DNA of 64,000 nucleotides from Microbacterium sp. BLY (GCF_017939615.1 NZ_JAGKSR010000001.1:930001-994000); one strand, 5' to 3'; shown: positions 55,025 through 62,265, counted from the first letter of the stretch. Notes: generated by a model not told the origin, from the sequence alone. Numbers and translations are program-made.

Positions 55025-55641
55025 CGATCTCGCGGGCGGCGGCCGGGCGCTCCGAGGGCCTCGGCGTCCCCAGATCGCCGAGGCCCTGCCGGAGCGTCAC
55101 GGTTGCAGACCGCGACCTCCCGGAGCAGATGGTGTCATCTTCGTCGTCCCGCTCCCCAGCGGTGCTTCCCCAGATCCGACGGCGCCTCCCTCGCGCCTCT
55201 CCCTTCGAGGCCTTCGCTCGACACCTTCCGAAGAACAGGAGAGGGTGCCCCCGATTCTGATACCTCGCGGCGAGAAAAATAACTCGTCCGCTCAACCCCG
55301 CTCGCAGCGGGCATCGAGTTCCAAGCCGAGCAACAGACCTTTCGCTGCTGGGTCTGGGGCAACGCCATCCAACTCGACGACACCTGACACCAACGGCAGC
55401 GACTCGAGCACACCCCCCGACGGTCAACATCGCTACACGACCAGAAACCAGCCCGAGCCACCGTCATCAACGGATCACCGCTCCTGCGCCACGGGGATTT
55501 CCAGCCCACTCATCTACCAGCAGCCCCGGCAAGTTGCGACCCGTAAAACCCCAGATCAGAACCGATATATAGCCTGGTTGAATCGGGTGCATTTCGGGCA
55601 GAATTGAAGCACGGAAAGACATACAGAACTAGGGAGAAATC
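55025..55641. other. intergenic region, left boundary zone of the island
   Basis: After the deoR terminator the base composition becomes less GC-rich. No intact gene is seen. On the plus strand 55309-55387 reads as a possible gene tail (AGIEFQAEQQTFRCWVWGN..DDT, then TGA), preceded by a TAA in frame, which I cannot place. The last ~80 bp, with TATATAG and ACTAGGGAGAAATC, probably contain the promoter and ribosome site of the nrdH-like gene. Confidence 0.4.
55048..55096 (+). terminator. terminator of the sugar operon
   Basis: GGGCCTCGGCG (55056-55066) and CGCCGAGGCCC (55076-55086) are perfect arms, extended by the outer pair CGCTCCG / CGGAGCG. It begins 24 bp after the deoR stop. Confidence 0.8.
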
Positions 55642-55873
55642 ATGGCCGCGATCACCGTCTACACCAAGCCCAGCTGCGTCCAGTGCCACCTACTGGGCAC
55701 TGGACGCCAAAGGCCTCGCCTACGAGATCCGCGACCTGAGCGAAGACCCCGCCGCCCTCGAGTACGTCAAGAGCCTCGGCCACCTGCAGGCACCCGTCGT
55801 TGTCACCGACGAAGACCACTGGGCCGGCTTCCGCCCCGACAAGATCAACGAGCTGGGGGAGCGTGCAGCATGA
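55642..55873 (+). pseudogene. nrdH: nrdH-like glutaredoxin, frameshifted
   Basis: The reading frame begins MAAITVYTKPSCVQCH with the CxxC redox motif of NrdH redoxins, then loses frame. The rest of the protein is found in another frame as YWALDAKGLAYEIRDLSED..APVVVTDEDHWAGFRPDKI, ending GERAA at 55873. The junction TGCCACCTACTGG lacks bases that would encode the usual Cys-x-Ala-Thr-Tyr; loss of one copy of a GCCAC direct repeat (5 bp) would explain it exactly. NrdH reduces class Ib ribonucleotide reductase, but no nrdIEF genes are here. Sequencing error or programmed frameshift are alternatives. Confidence 0.72.
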
Positions 55874-56133
55874 CCACCCCGACCCCCATCATCGAACGCC
55901 ACCACGTCTCCTGGGAGACCTACAACTTCATGCGCCAGGAGCTCGCCCGCCTCGAGGCGGAGAAAGCCCAGCTCGAGAAGGACGTCGCGTACTGGGGATG
56001 GCAGACCAACTACTGGTACATGAAAGCCAACTACACCGACCGCGAACTCCAGGCCATGTACCTCCGGCGTTCCCGCGCAGCAGGCGAGCTCACGGCAGAG
56101 TGGACGGCCACGCACGAGAGCAGCGCCGCATGA
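55870..56133 (+). CDS. hypothetical small coiled-coil protein
   Basis: An 87-residue protein, mostly helical, with a coiled-coil-like ELARLEAEKAQLEKDVAYW and aromatic-rich WGWQTNYWYMKANYTDRELQ. No family recognised. Its ATG overlaps the stop of the nrdH remnant (ATGA) and its stop overlaps the next start in the same way, so the three genes were one operon. Confidence 0.7.
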   Translation: MTTPTPIIERHHVSWETYNFMRQELARLEAEKAQLEKDVAYWGWQTNYWYMKANYTDRELQAMYLRRSRAAGELTAEWTATHESSAA

Positions 56134-56618
56134 AACGCCTACGCGGGGGAGCGGCTCTTCTCGTGGCCGCTACCCTCACCGCATGCGCACCGGATGCCGC
56201 GCAGACCCCGGCGCCTGTCCCGGCGAACGTCGTCGCCGTCGTCGACGGCGACACCATCGACGTCGCCATCGACAGCCGCACCGTCCGAGTACGCCTGATC
56301 GGGATCGACAGCCCAGAGATCGGACGCGGGGGAGAGGCCAGCGAATGCTACGCCGACCAAGCCCGCGACTTCCTCGACGACCTGCTCTACGGGACCACGG
56401 TCCAACTCATCAGCGATCCCAGCCAGGGCGACCAGGACAGATACGGACGCCTCCTGCGACACGTCTTCATCGACGGTAAGGATGCAGCAGAACTCGCCAT
56501 CCGCGACGGCTACGGAACCGAATACACCCACGACACCCCCTACCTCACCCAGGAGAGCCACCAAGTCGCCCAACGTGCGGCGGCCGCAGCGAGGGCCGGA
56601 CTCTGGAACGAATGTTGA
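56130..56618 (+). CDS. thermonuclease (SNase) family lipoprotein
   Basis: A 162-residue lipoprotein with lipobox LTAC (Cys19) and a staphylococcal-nuclease-like OB fold. Calcium and catalytic positions are kept: VVDGDTIDV (Asp39), VRLIGIDSPE with Arg55 and Glu63, and DRYGRLLR with Arg107, corresponding to Arg35, Glu43 and Arg87 of SNase. It should cleave nucleic acid outside the membrane with calcium. Such nucleases are frequent on actinobacterial plasmids and integrative elements. ATGA overlap with the preceding gene. Confidence 0.88.
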   Translation: MKRLRGGAALLVAATLTACAPDAAQTPAPVPANVVAVVDGDTIDVAIDSRTVRVRLIGIDSPEIGRGGEASECYADQARDFLDDLLYGTTVQLISDPSQGDQDRYGRLLRHVFIDGKDAAELAIRDGYGTEYTHDTPYLTQESHQVAQRAAAAARAGLWNEC

Positions 56619-56662
56619 CTCACGCGGGGGCACACCTTGATCTTCTCCGAGGGTGGAGCGAC

Positions 56663-56785
56663 CTAGCTGCCGCTGCCTGATGGGGCGGTTGCTGGGTCGT
56701 CGGCGCTCTCAGCTGCTGCGTGCTTGGCTGCGCGGCTGGCACGGATCTTGTGTACGGCGATCGAGACCGCGAAGGAGATCGCGGG
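56663..56785 (-). pseudogene. C-terminal gene remnant
   Basis: On the minus strand directly after the next lipoprotein's stop, a coding-like frame reads DPAISFAVSIAVHKIRASRA followed by AKHAAAESADDPATAP and a stop at 56665-56663. It has no start and is cut off by the lipoprotein gene. Composition resembles the C-terminus of a helical protein; identity unknown. Confidence 0.3.
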
Positions 56786-56786
56786 A

Positions 56787-57479
56787 TCATTCGATCGTGG
56801 TGGCGCAGAAGGACTTGATCTCGGGCCCAACGTCCGTGATGGCGTACTCGAAGTCGGCTTCTGACCGTATTGAGGTGGCGTCGAGTTCGGTCGCGGCTTC
56901 TTCGGATTCGGCTAGGGAGCCGGGGAAGACGCTCTCGTATGAGTCGGCCATATCCGGATCGGGCGTCTCAAAGATGATGTTCCGAACGATGCTCACGACT
57001 CCGACCGTGCAGGCGCGTAGGGCCTCTTGCTGTCGAGTGAGCGGGACTGGTGATGGCACCGCGGTGCCATGCGCCGCTGGAAGCTCAAGTAGTCGCTCAA
57101 TCTCCGCGAGGTGCTGTGGCGAGCCGAGCGCGAACCAGTTCTTCCCCACGAGCGCGTTGAAGTCGTCGTCGAGCTGCGATTGCCAATCCTGGAGTACCTG
57201 ACCCACCGAGCTTTCGTCCTGATAAGCGCGCACAGCGGTCCAGCTGCCGTCTTGCTCTGTGCAGTCGAATCCGACCATCGAATCGTAATGGTAAACGTCG
57301 TCGTTGAGCTCGCGCACTTCATGGCATGACAACTCATCTGCGAGTGATATCACCATCGCATTTGTCAGTGTGTGGTCTATGGGCGCGGGAGATGGTGTGG
57401 AGGGCGCGCACCCGCTGGTCACCAGAGCAATTGCTCCGATGACCAGCGGGATCGCGCACGTTATGCGCGAACGACTCAC
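56787..57479 (-). CDS. hypothetical lipoprotein
   Basis: A 230-residue protein with a signal peptide ending in lipobox VTSGC (Cys24), then a Ser/Pro linker and an alpha/beta domain with four further cysteines (SCHEVREL, GFDCTEQ, ALRACTVG, KSFCATT). No family recognised. GTG start at 57479 overlaps the stop of the upstream secreted-protein gene (GTGA), so they are co-translated. Lower GC than the core genes. Confidence 0.75.
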   Translation of the reverse strand: MSRSRITCAIPLVIGAIALVTSGCAPSTPSPAPIDHTLTNAMVISLADELSCHEVRELNDDVYHYDSMVGFDCTEQDGSWTAVRAYQDESSVGQVLQDWQSQLDDDFNALVGKNWFALGSPQHLAEIERLLELPAAHGTAVPSPVPLTRQQEALRACTVGVVSIVRNIIFETPDPDMADSYESVFPGSLAESEEAATELDATSIRSEADFEYAITDVGPEIKSFCATTIE

Positions 57480-58018
57480 CCGAAGTCGCCCGCCCAACCA
57501 ATGGGAACGGACGTGACATAGCCGCGCATCTGCAGGTTCCCGGCGACATTACCCCAGGGGACCGTCCCGGACCCGGAGGAGTTGCACCCGAGGCCTCGCC
57601 AGGTCTGCACGTACTTCGTTCCGGACTTCACGAAGCCCTTGCCCTCGGCGCAGATTCGGCCGGAGGAGTTGAAGTTGGCCTGCCAGTCGTATGTCCACTT
57701 CGCCGTGGAGTCCCAACCGATCACTGAGCAGCCCTGGACCGATGTGTACTTCGAGCCGGTACCCGGCACGACCCATCCGGTGCGGCAGAGGCTTCCCGAG
57801 CGGCCTGTCACCCGGGCCTCGTCGGGTGCGCCCGCGATCTGAACGCCACGACTGGTGTCAAACCCAGGCATCACCTCGGCCTGATACTCAACGCCATCTA
57901 CTTCGACGGTGTTGCTGACCGGGTGGGTGATCTCGTCCGCAACAGCTGCACCCGGAAGGAGTGCTGCGCCCGCGAGTGCTACGGCGGCCGTGAGAACGGA
58001 ATACGTTGTTCGTTTCAA
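57476..58018 (-). CDS. hypothetical secreted protein, TTG start
   Basis: A 180-residue exported protein: a Sec signal (about 1-27, ending GAAVADE), then a small domain rich in Gly, Ser and Trp with four cysteines (SLCRTGW, VQGCSV, GRICAEG, GLGCNSS) that could form two disulfides. The start is TTG at 58018 with AGGTAGG four to five bases upstream; no ATG or GTG is available before the signal peptide. The first two-gene product of this operon with the lipoprotein; function unknown. Confidence 0.75.
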   Translation of the reverse strand: MKRTTYSVLTAAVALAGAALLPGAAVADEITHPVSNTVEVDGVEYQAEVMPGFDTSRGVQIAGAPDEARVTGRSGSLCRTGWVVPGTGSKYTSVQGCSVIGWDSTAKWTYDWQANFNSSGRICAEGKGFVKSGTKYVQTWRGLGCNSSGSGTVPWGNVAGNLQMRGYVTSVPIGWAGDFG

Positions 58019-58185
58019 TTTCCTACCTTTCGTTACCTCCCCTGTTAGTCACATGCTTACGGAATCCTCTGCGTTTGTCTGTCCCCCATATTGCCGACTA
58101 GCGGAACCGCAAAAATCTGCTCTACGCCAAAATCACCGCCCTGAGCGTGGGCAGATTGAGTTGGTCAGCGGCATAAGGTGGAGGC

Positions 58186-58587
58186 ATGAGACGTGTCACT
58201 GCTGCTTTCGGACTCGCCAGTCTCTTGCTGTTGGCTGGATGCGCGAGCGGACCTGACCTGCTGCAGTGCCAGGCCGTCGCGGAACTCGACACGGAACTAG
58301 AAGCGTTCTTCGATGCCGACAACGCCGAAGCTGGTACTGGCGGCGCTGAGGAACAGCTTCAGCAGTTGGGTGAACTCGCGGACGCGTACTCTGAGGTCGA
58401 AGTTGACGGGGATTTGAAGGAGGCGACGTCGTCTGTGGGCGACAAGCTGAACGAGCTGCTCGCCTACCGGATCGCTGTACAAGACGGTGACGCACCGGAC
58501 CCGGCGCGCGAGAAGGAACTTCGTCGCGAAGCCATCGACGCGTTCGTCAACATGCAGACGATATGCATCGAAGCGAACGCCAGCTAG
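58186..58587 (+). CDS. hypothetical lipoprotein
   Basis: A 133-residue lipoprotein with lipobox LLAGC (Cys19) and a predicted all-helical acidic domain (VAELDTELEAFFDADNAEAG..). A second and third cysteine (LQCQ, QTIC) may pair. No family recognised. It is divergent from the secreted-protein operon at 58018. Confidence 0.7.
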   Translation: MRRVTAAFGLASLLLLAGCASGPDLLQCQAVAELDTELEAFFDADNAEAGTGGAEEQLQQLGELADAYSEVEVDGDLKEATSSVGDKLNELLAYRIAVQDGDAPDPAREKELRREAIDAFVNMQTICIEANAS

Positions 58588-58909
58588 CTCGGTTGCTGTA
58601 GTCGAACGGGTCCCGGAGATGCGGGCGCAAACCAGGCCCGACGCGCCAGCGGTCGCAGAGACACGGACGTCCCAGCGTGCGGACTGAGCCCTTGAGAACG
58701 GATCATCCAACTATGCAGGACACGCCGAGCGAAGGGCAAGGTAGGCGCTTTTGCGGCATTCCGCGCGCGTTGCCCCTCGGTTCGGGAGTGGTCTGCGCGC
58801 GAGGGGAGAGGGCCTGCGTCAACCTAAGTTGACATAATAACCATTATCGGTTCTTCTTTCCTTACCGAAACATGTACATGTTTACGTGCGCAACTGGTAC
58901 CATGAATGC
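58588..58909. promoter_or_regulatory. intergenic region with toxin-antitoxin operator
   Basis: Nothing recognisable up to about 58815. Then TTGACA (58829-58834) is a consensus -35, overlapping the dyad ATAAT-AACC-ATTAT, and AAACATGTACATGTTT (58868-58883) is a perfect 16-bp palindrome 27 bp before the antitoxin start, the likely autoregulatory operator. TACCAT (58899-58904) lies six bases before the ATG as a possible -10 of a leaderless transcript. Confidence 0.55.
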
Positions 58910-59212
58910 ATGGTCACCACGTCATCGCTTCCCATGCTCACGGTGCTTCCTACGACAGAGGCTCGACTCGAGCTCGGTGAGACACTTCGTCGATTCAGGG
59001 CCCAGGGCGCGGCCGCCGCGCCTGTTGTGTTTGGCTCTCAGCGTCGCCCGGAAGGTGTGATCCTGCCGTTCGAGCTCTACTCCGAGCTCATTCCTCTCAT
59101 CGAGGATCTGGAGGTTGCGCGGCTCGTGCGCGAGCGTTCGAGTGCGGGTGCGTCGGTTCCTTTGGGTGACGTCGCCGCGTCTATCGGACTTGATCCGGCG
59201 GACTACGCCTGA
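58910..59212 (+). CDS. antitoxin, Phd/YefM-like
   Basis: A 100-residue protein with an N-terminal Phd/YefM-like DNA-binding and dimerisation domain (ARLELGETLRRFRAQG, then VVFGSQRRPEGVILPFELY) and a C-terminal acidic-helical part that would bind the toxin. The inner ATG at 58910 was taken because it follows the operator and possible -10; an ATG 24 bp earlier is in frame. The stop overlaps the toxin start (TGATG). Confidence 0.78.
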   Translation: MVTTSSLPMLTVLPTTEARLELGETLRRFRAQGAAAAPVVFGSQRRPEGVILPFELYSELIPLIEDLEVARLVRERSSAGASVPLGDVAASIGLDPADYA

Positions 59213-59550
59213 TGCCGGCGCCGCTGCCCCTGAAAGCCCTGCCCGGCTTCCAGCAGGACATCGACGCGCTTCCCGACCAGCAGACCAAGAAGATGGCACT
59301 CGACATGCTCGTCCTTGTCCGCGCCGGCAAGATCAAGGGCGTGAAGCTGGACTCTCATGTCGATACAGGAGATCTCGGAGACTGCTACAAGCTGTACTTC
59401 GACCCCGACGGGTCCGGCAAGCCCCGGTACCGGCTCGTCTACCGGTACACGCCCATTGAGATCTCCGCTGTCGCGCTGGAGGCCGTCGCCGTAGGCCGCC
59501 GCGACGGCCTGGACGCATACACCCGCGCGATCGCCAACCTCGGACGCTAA
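59212..59550 (+). CDS. RelE/ParE-superfamily toxin
   Basis: A 112-residue protein with the RelE/ParE/HigB fold outline: ALPGFQQDIDALPDQQTKKM helices, then strands GVKLDSHVDTGDLGDCYKLYF and YRLVYRYT and a C-terminal VAVGRRDGLDAYTRAI. The VGRRD..AY ending is typical of actinobacterial RelE-like toxins. Ribosome-dependent mRNA cleavage is the usual activity; gyrase poisoning (ParE) is the alternative. Overlaps the antitoxin stop. Confidence 0.8.
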   Translation: MPAPLPLKALPGFQQDIDALPDQQTKKMALDMLVLVRAGKIKGVKLDSHVDTGDLGDCYKLYFDPDGSGKPRYRLVYRYTPIEISAVALEAVAVGRRDGLDAYTRAIANLGR

Positions 59551-59559
59551 GGAGCTACC

Positions 59560-60117
59560 GTGGATCTGGATGTCATCGCACTTATCGTCGCCGGACTCTC
59601 CCTCTGCGTCTCGTTCGTGGGGACGATCCTTTCCAATCGACGGTCGAAGGATGCGCTCGCGCTGGCACAGCGGGCCGCGATCGACGCGCGGTGGTCCGCG
59701 CTGCAGGAAGCGGTGCAACGTCTGATCGGCTTCGACCCGACGGCAGATCCGATCGAGGAACGTCTGATCAACCTGCGGATCGCGATGGTCGCGCTCGTCG
59801 ACGAGCTACCGGACTGGGATGGCCTCGACACGTGGCTGGATGCGGAAAGAGCCCTCGGCGCCACATTCGGGCGGCAAGTCATGACCGCAGCGCGACCTGG
59901 GGATGACGTGGAGCAGCGGGTGCGAAACCTCGAGCCGCTCATGACGTGGGCGCAAGCACTGAGTTCTAATCTGCGCTTCCTGCGATCCAAGGGCTACGTC
60001 CCGAAAACTCTCCAGCAGCTCACTGATCACGTCACTGCTCTCATCCGCGAGGTACACGAGAAGAACGGATGGGACCTGCCGCCCAGTGTGAATCCGCGCA
60101 TCGGGAAGCTCGAGTAG
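59560..60117 (+). CDS. hypothetical membrane-anchored helical protein
   Basis: A 185-residue protein: one membrane helix at the N-terminus (about 4-24, extracellular end short), then a long helical cytoplasmic domain. GTG start at 59560 with AAGGAGCTACC upstream, nine bases after the toxin stop, so it belongs to the same transcript. No family recognised. A third gene on a toxin-antitoxin transcript may be a passenger or part of an expanded module. Confidence 0.7.
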   Translation: MDLDVIALIVAGLSLCVSFVGTILSNRRSKDALALAQRAAIDARWSALQEAVQRLIGFDPTADPIEERLINLRIAMVALVDELPDWDGLDTWLDAERALGATFGRQVMTAARPGDDVEQRVRNLEPLMTWAQALSSNLRFLRSKGYVPKTLQQLTDHVTALIREVHEKNGWDLPPSVNPRIGKLE

Positions 60118-60322
60118 TCACGTGGGACCTTTTCCCGTACGCCATAGCGTGCGAACCGACAGCCGCCTGCAGCGGTGAGTTCAACCGTAGAGCGCCAAAG
60201 GCTACCGGCGCCTCCTCCGCGCGCGACGAAGGGGCTCAGAGCATGGATAGGCGCTGTTGTATCGAGAGAGTTGCTGCTTCCGCCGCTGCGCAGGCGAGCT
60301 GTAGGTGGTTTGATTGGCGAGG
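60118..60322. other. short non-coding stretch
   Basis: Nothing convincing is seen on either strand; frames open here lack ribosome sites and family patterns. It separates the helical-protein gene from the first fragment of the scrambled gene. Confidence 0.4.
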
Positions 60323-60427
60323 GTGACGAACAGGCGACGGTACATCGGCATATCCGCCGCTTCGGCTGGACTTCTGCTCGGAGCGTGGTTTCTTCCTGAC
60401 AGCGACGATCGTGCGACCCCTCCATAG
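60323..60427 (+). pseudogene. EEP-family gene fragment 1 (N-terminus, plus strand)
   Basis: GTG at 60323, with GGCGAGG before it, opens a 34-codon frame: VTNRRRYIGISAASAGLL.. then GAWFLPDSDDRATPP and a stop. It is a start plus first membrane helix. The end (DRATP) could join to TPLRSWPVAS of the minus-strand fragment at 60805 to make a normal N-terminus of an actinobacterial membrane-bound EEP protein. An independent small protein is the alternative. Confidence 0.4.
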
Positions 60428-60555
60428 CCGGATGGAGATTCATGAGCTGCGAGGACCGCGCGGGGACGAATCGTCCAACCGCAGCATGTTCCGCACCGCC
60501 ACCGGCAGGTCTATCCGCCCTACATGGGTGGATGCACAGGAGGGACAGCCTGGCT

Positions 60556-60805
60556 GGACATGAGATGAACGCGAGCGCATGATCCATCGGAGGTGGGGAG
60601 CCGTCGCCGATGCCCTGGGCGAGGTTTCGCCCCCCGTAAAGCCCGCAGAGGAGGATCGCGAGCAGCGACGCGAAGATCAGCGGCCGTCGGGTCGGGGAGG
60701 ACGATCCGAACGCCGCCAAGATGACGGCCGCGACGAGTAGTGCAATCGCAACCGCGGCGTCGACGGATACGAACGATGAAGCTACAGGCCACGAGCGAAG
60801 TGGCG
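60556..60805 (-). pseudogene. EEP-family gene fragment 2 (membrane segment, minus strand)
   Basis: On the minus strand a frame reads TPLRSWPVASSFVSVDAAVA, then two membrane helices (AIALLVAAVILAAFGSSS, LIFASLLAILLCGLYGG) and GIGDGSPPPMDHALAFIS before losing meaning at 60556. This matches the helices that precede the catalytic domain in actinobacterial EEP membrane proteins. It lies immediately downstream (minus direction) of fragment 3, the wrong order for one gene. Confidence 0.55.
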
Positions 60806-61185
60806 TATAGGTCCCTGATCCACTGCAGATGCATCTGCCAGGTGTCTGCGCTCGTTATGCCCGGTTGCTGAAGATGAACGCCGACGATTACTGGGGTATC
60901 AGCCGACACAGTTTCTGGGCGCAGCACCACCCCGGCCCACGGAGGCGCGTCACTGTCGATCGTGTAGCCGCCGCTGTCGCTCAGTGCCGTGCTGAGTATC
61001 ACAGACGTTGTCGCAGACTCCGGGGCAAACGTCTTGTTGGGGAATCCACTCGACGAGAGCAGATCACCGACCCGCTCGCCAGTTACCCAACCAACCTCCG
61101 GAAGCACAACGATGTCGGCATCCAGATCACGAACCATCGGGGAGATCTGATCAGCCACGGAATCGGTGTCGACTTCACCGGAATG
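60806..61185 (-). pseudogene. EEP-family gene fragment 3 (N-terminal half of the catalytic domain, minus strand)
   Basis: The minus strand encodes SGEVDTDSVADQISPMVRDL, DADIVVLPEVGW (the metal-binding glutamate of the EEP fold), then SATTSVILSTALSDSGGY, and ends GVHLQQPGITSADTWQMHLQ plus WIRDLYA. These are the first five or so strands of an endonuclease/exonuclease/phosphatase domain, including VGVH. The catalytic second half (GDFN, SDH) is missing on this strand and is found on the plus strand from 61331. Confidence 0.65.
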
Positions 61186-61330
61186 CACTCGTCGCCCTCG
61201 GCATTCTGACATCGCAGGTCGCACTGCTCGGACGTGCTGTAGTGCATCTCGATCGTGACGCGCCCGTCGCGGATCGCGATCGCTTCCGCGACCTCGGTAA
61301 GGTGCTCGCGCGAGATCGTCCAATATCCCT
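61186..61330 (-). pseudogene. fragment of a cysteine-motif protein
   Basis: Between fragments 3 and 4 the minus strand reads YWTISREHLTEVAEAIAIRD then GRVTIEMHYSTSEQCDLRCQ and NAEGDEC. The CxxxC-Q..AxGxxC pattern resembles small actinobacterial phage or element proteins with a CDxRCQ..G..C.C motif, cut off before the final cysteines. I do not know the family name. It abuts the other fragments without spacer. Confidence 0.35.
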
Positions 61331-61616
61331 GTGTGAAGGAGACGAGTACATCGTCATCATCGGAGACTTCAACACGACCATCAACAGCATGGGTGGCAGC
61401 ACCCTTGGTTCCTGTACTGACGTGGCAAGCATGCACGGAGCGGGTGCGGGTGCAACCTGGCCCACGATTTTGCCGCCGATCATGGGGGTCGCAATCGACC
61501 GCTTTCTTGTCGGTCGTGCGTACTCACCAGCCGAGGCCACCATGCACATCCAGCGCAGTGTCACAGGCTCCGACCACTGGGCGATCACCGGCAGCATCCC
61601 CGCACTCTCGGACTAG
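61331..61616 (+). pseudogene. EEP-family gene fragment 4 (C-terminal half of the catalytic domain, plus strand)
   Basis: On the plus strand the frame SLCEGDEYIVIIGDFNTTIN carries the catalytic GDFN motif, followed by TWPTILPPIMGVAIDRFLVG (the ID-Asp strand) and TGSDHWAITGSIPALSD with the terminal SDH motif and a normal stop. It completes the domain begun by fragment 3 on the other strand. Upstream in frame the sequence does not resemble the family. Confidence 0.65.
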
Positions 61617-61691
61617 ATAGGTTGGCGACGGCTCCCCCGCTGCGTTCTCTTTGGTTTCGCACCGCCCACCCCAACCAAGGAAACACAGGCC

Positions 61692-61733
61692 ATGACCACG
61701 GACGCTGACTCCCTCGACCGCCAGTTCCTCTGA
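61692..61733 (+). CDS. possible 13-residue peptide gene
   Basis: ATG at 61692 with AAGGAAA eight to ten bases upstream encodes MTTDADSLDRQFL and stops four bases before a perfect terminator hairpin. Ribosome site, short frame and terminator make a compact unit. It may also be the surviving start of a truncated gene. Confidence 0.25.
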   Translation: MTTDADSLDRQFL

Positions 61734-61736
61734 GAG

Positions 61737-61767
61737 CTCGGGGCCGGGCTGGGCGCCCGGCCCCGAG
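61737..61767. terminator. bidirectional terminator hairpin
   Basis: CTCGGGGCCGGG (61737-61748) and CCCGGCCCCGAG (61756-61767) are perfect 12-bp arms with a seven-base loop. It lies between plus-strand fragments and the convergent HNH gene ending at 61771. Confidence 0.8.
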
Positions 61768-61770
61768 TCG

Positions 61771-62259
61771 CTATGCGGGCCAGTCGAAGAGCGTTGGCTG
61801 GTCGGCGCCGGCGCCGGCGATCACTGCGGCGATCGCCTCCCGGTTCCACCCCATGGTGAGCACGAGGTCGCGCAGTGTGCGCGAGCGTGTGGCGAGCTGG
61901 CGGCGAGACAGCCCACGCATCCCCACTTGGTGTCGGCCGGCACGTCCCTTCCGTTCACGGTCACGCATGTTCGCGCCATGGTCGTCAGCGAGGAGATGAG
62001 TGTCTGCGTCGGCGGTCACTCGAACACAGATCGGCACATCGCACGTGTGGAGGAGCTCGACGTCGCGCGTGAGCTCCCGGCCGGTGACGTGCTCGAAGAG
62101 AAGACGCTGCGGGCGCACCATTCGCTCTCGACCCTCGCGACGAAGAGAGAACCTCCTGTACCCGTCGTCCGCGATCGCCCCGACCCACAGCCAGCAGTCA
62201 TCCTCACGCGGCCCCGACACCACCTTGGCCATGAAGCGTTCGTACTCGCGAGCGTTCAC
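61771..62259 (-). CDS. HNH-endonuclease-like protein
   Basis: A 162-residue protein. The N-terminal CWLWVGAIADDGYRRFSL and the block LLHTCDVPICVRVTADADTHL.. followed by NMRDRERKGR match HNH nucleases of phage and element origin (usually LHxCDNPxCVNPxHL..GTxxDNMxDM..KGR). The second histidine region is altered here (RVTADADTH), so activity is uncertain. A C-terminal 40-residue extension resembles the RLT..V..I tail used for DNA contacts. Seven bases after the coiled-coil gene, same strand. Confidence 0.7.
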   Translation of the reverse strand: MNAREYERFMAKVVSGPREDDCWLWVGAIADDGYRRFSLRREGRERMVRPQRLLFEHVTGRELTRDVELLHTCDVPICVRVTADADTHLLADDHGANMRDRERKGRAGRHQVGMRGLSRRQLATRSRTLRDLVLTMGWNREAIAAVIAGAGADQPTLFDWPA

Positions 62260-62265
62260 GGGCGA

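Noticed and set aside
54867..55607. A 246-codon plus-strand frame from inside deoR into the following spacer
   Set aside because: It starts within deoR in another frame, crosses a strong terminator hairpin and has no family pattern.
55025..55641. A tRNA gene as integration site of the island
   Set aside because: I could not fold a cloverleaf with a TTCGA-type arm here or at the right boundary.
56653..57201. A plus-strand frame opposite the lipoprotein at 56787-57479
   Set aside because: No ribosome site, composition of an antisense shadow; the minus-strand lipoprotein has a proper lipobox and coupling to its neighbour.
60825..60838. The 14-bp palindrome GCAGATGCATCTGC near the junction of EEP fragments 2 and 3 as a recombination site
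   Set aside because: It lies inside sequence encoding a family-like stretch (TWQMHLQW) and is not repeated at the other junctions.
61083..61436. A continuous 117-codon minus-strand gene covering the cysteine motif
   Set aside because: Its first part is antisense to the GDFN region of the EEP fragment and its last part is an alternative frame of fragment 3; only the middle (61186-61330) looks like real coding material.
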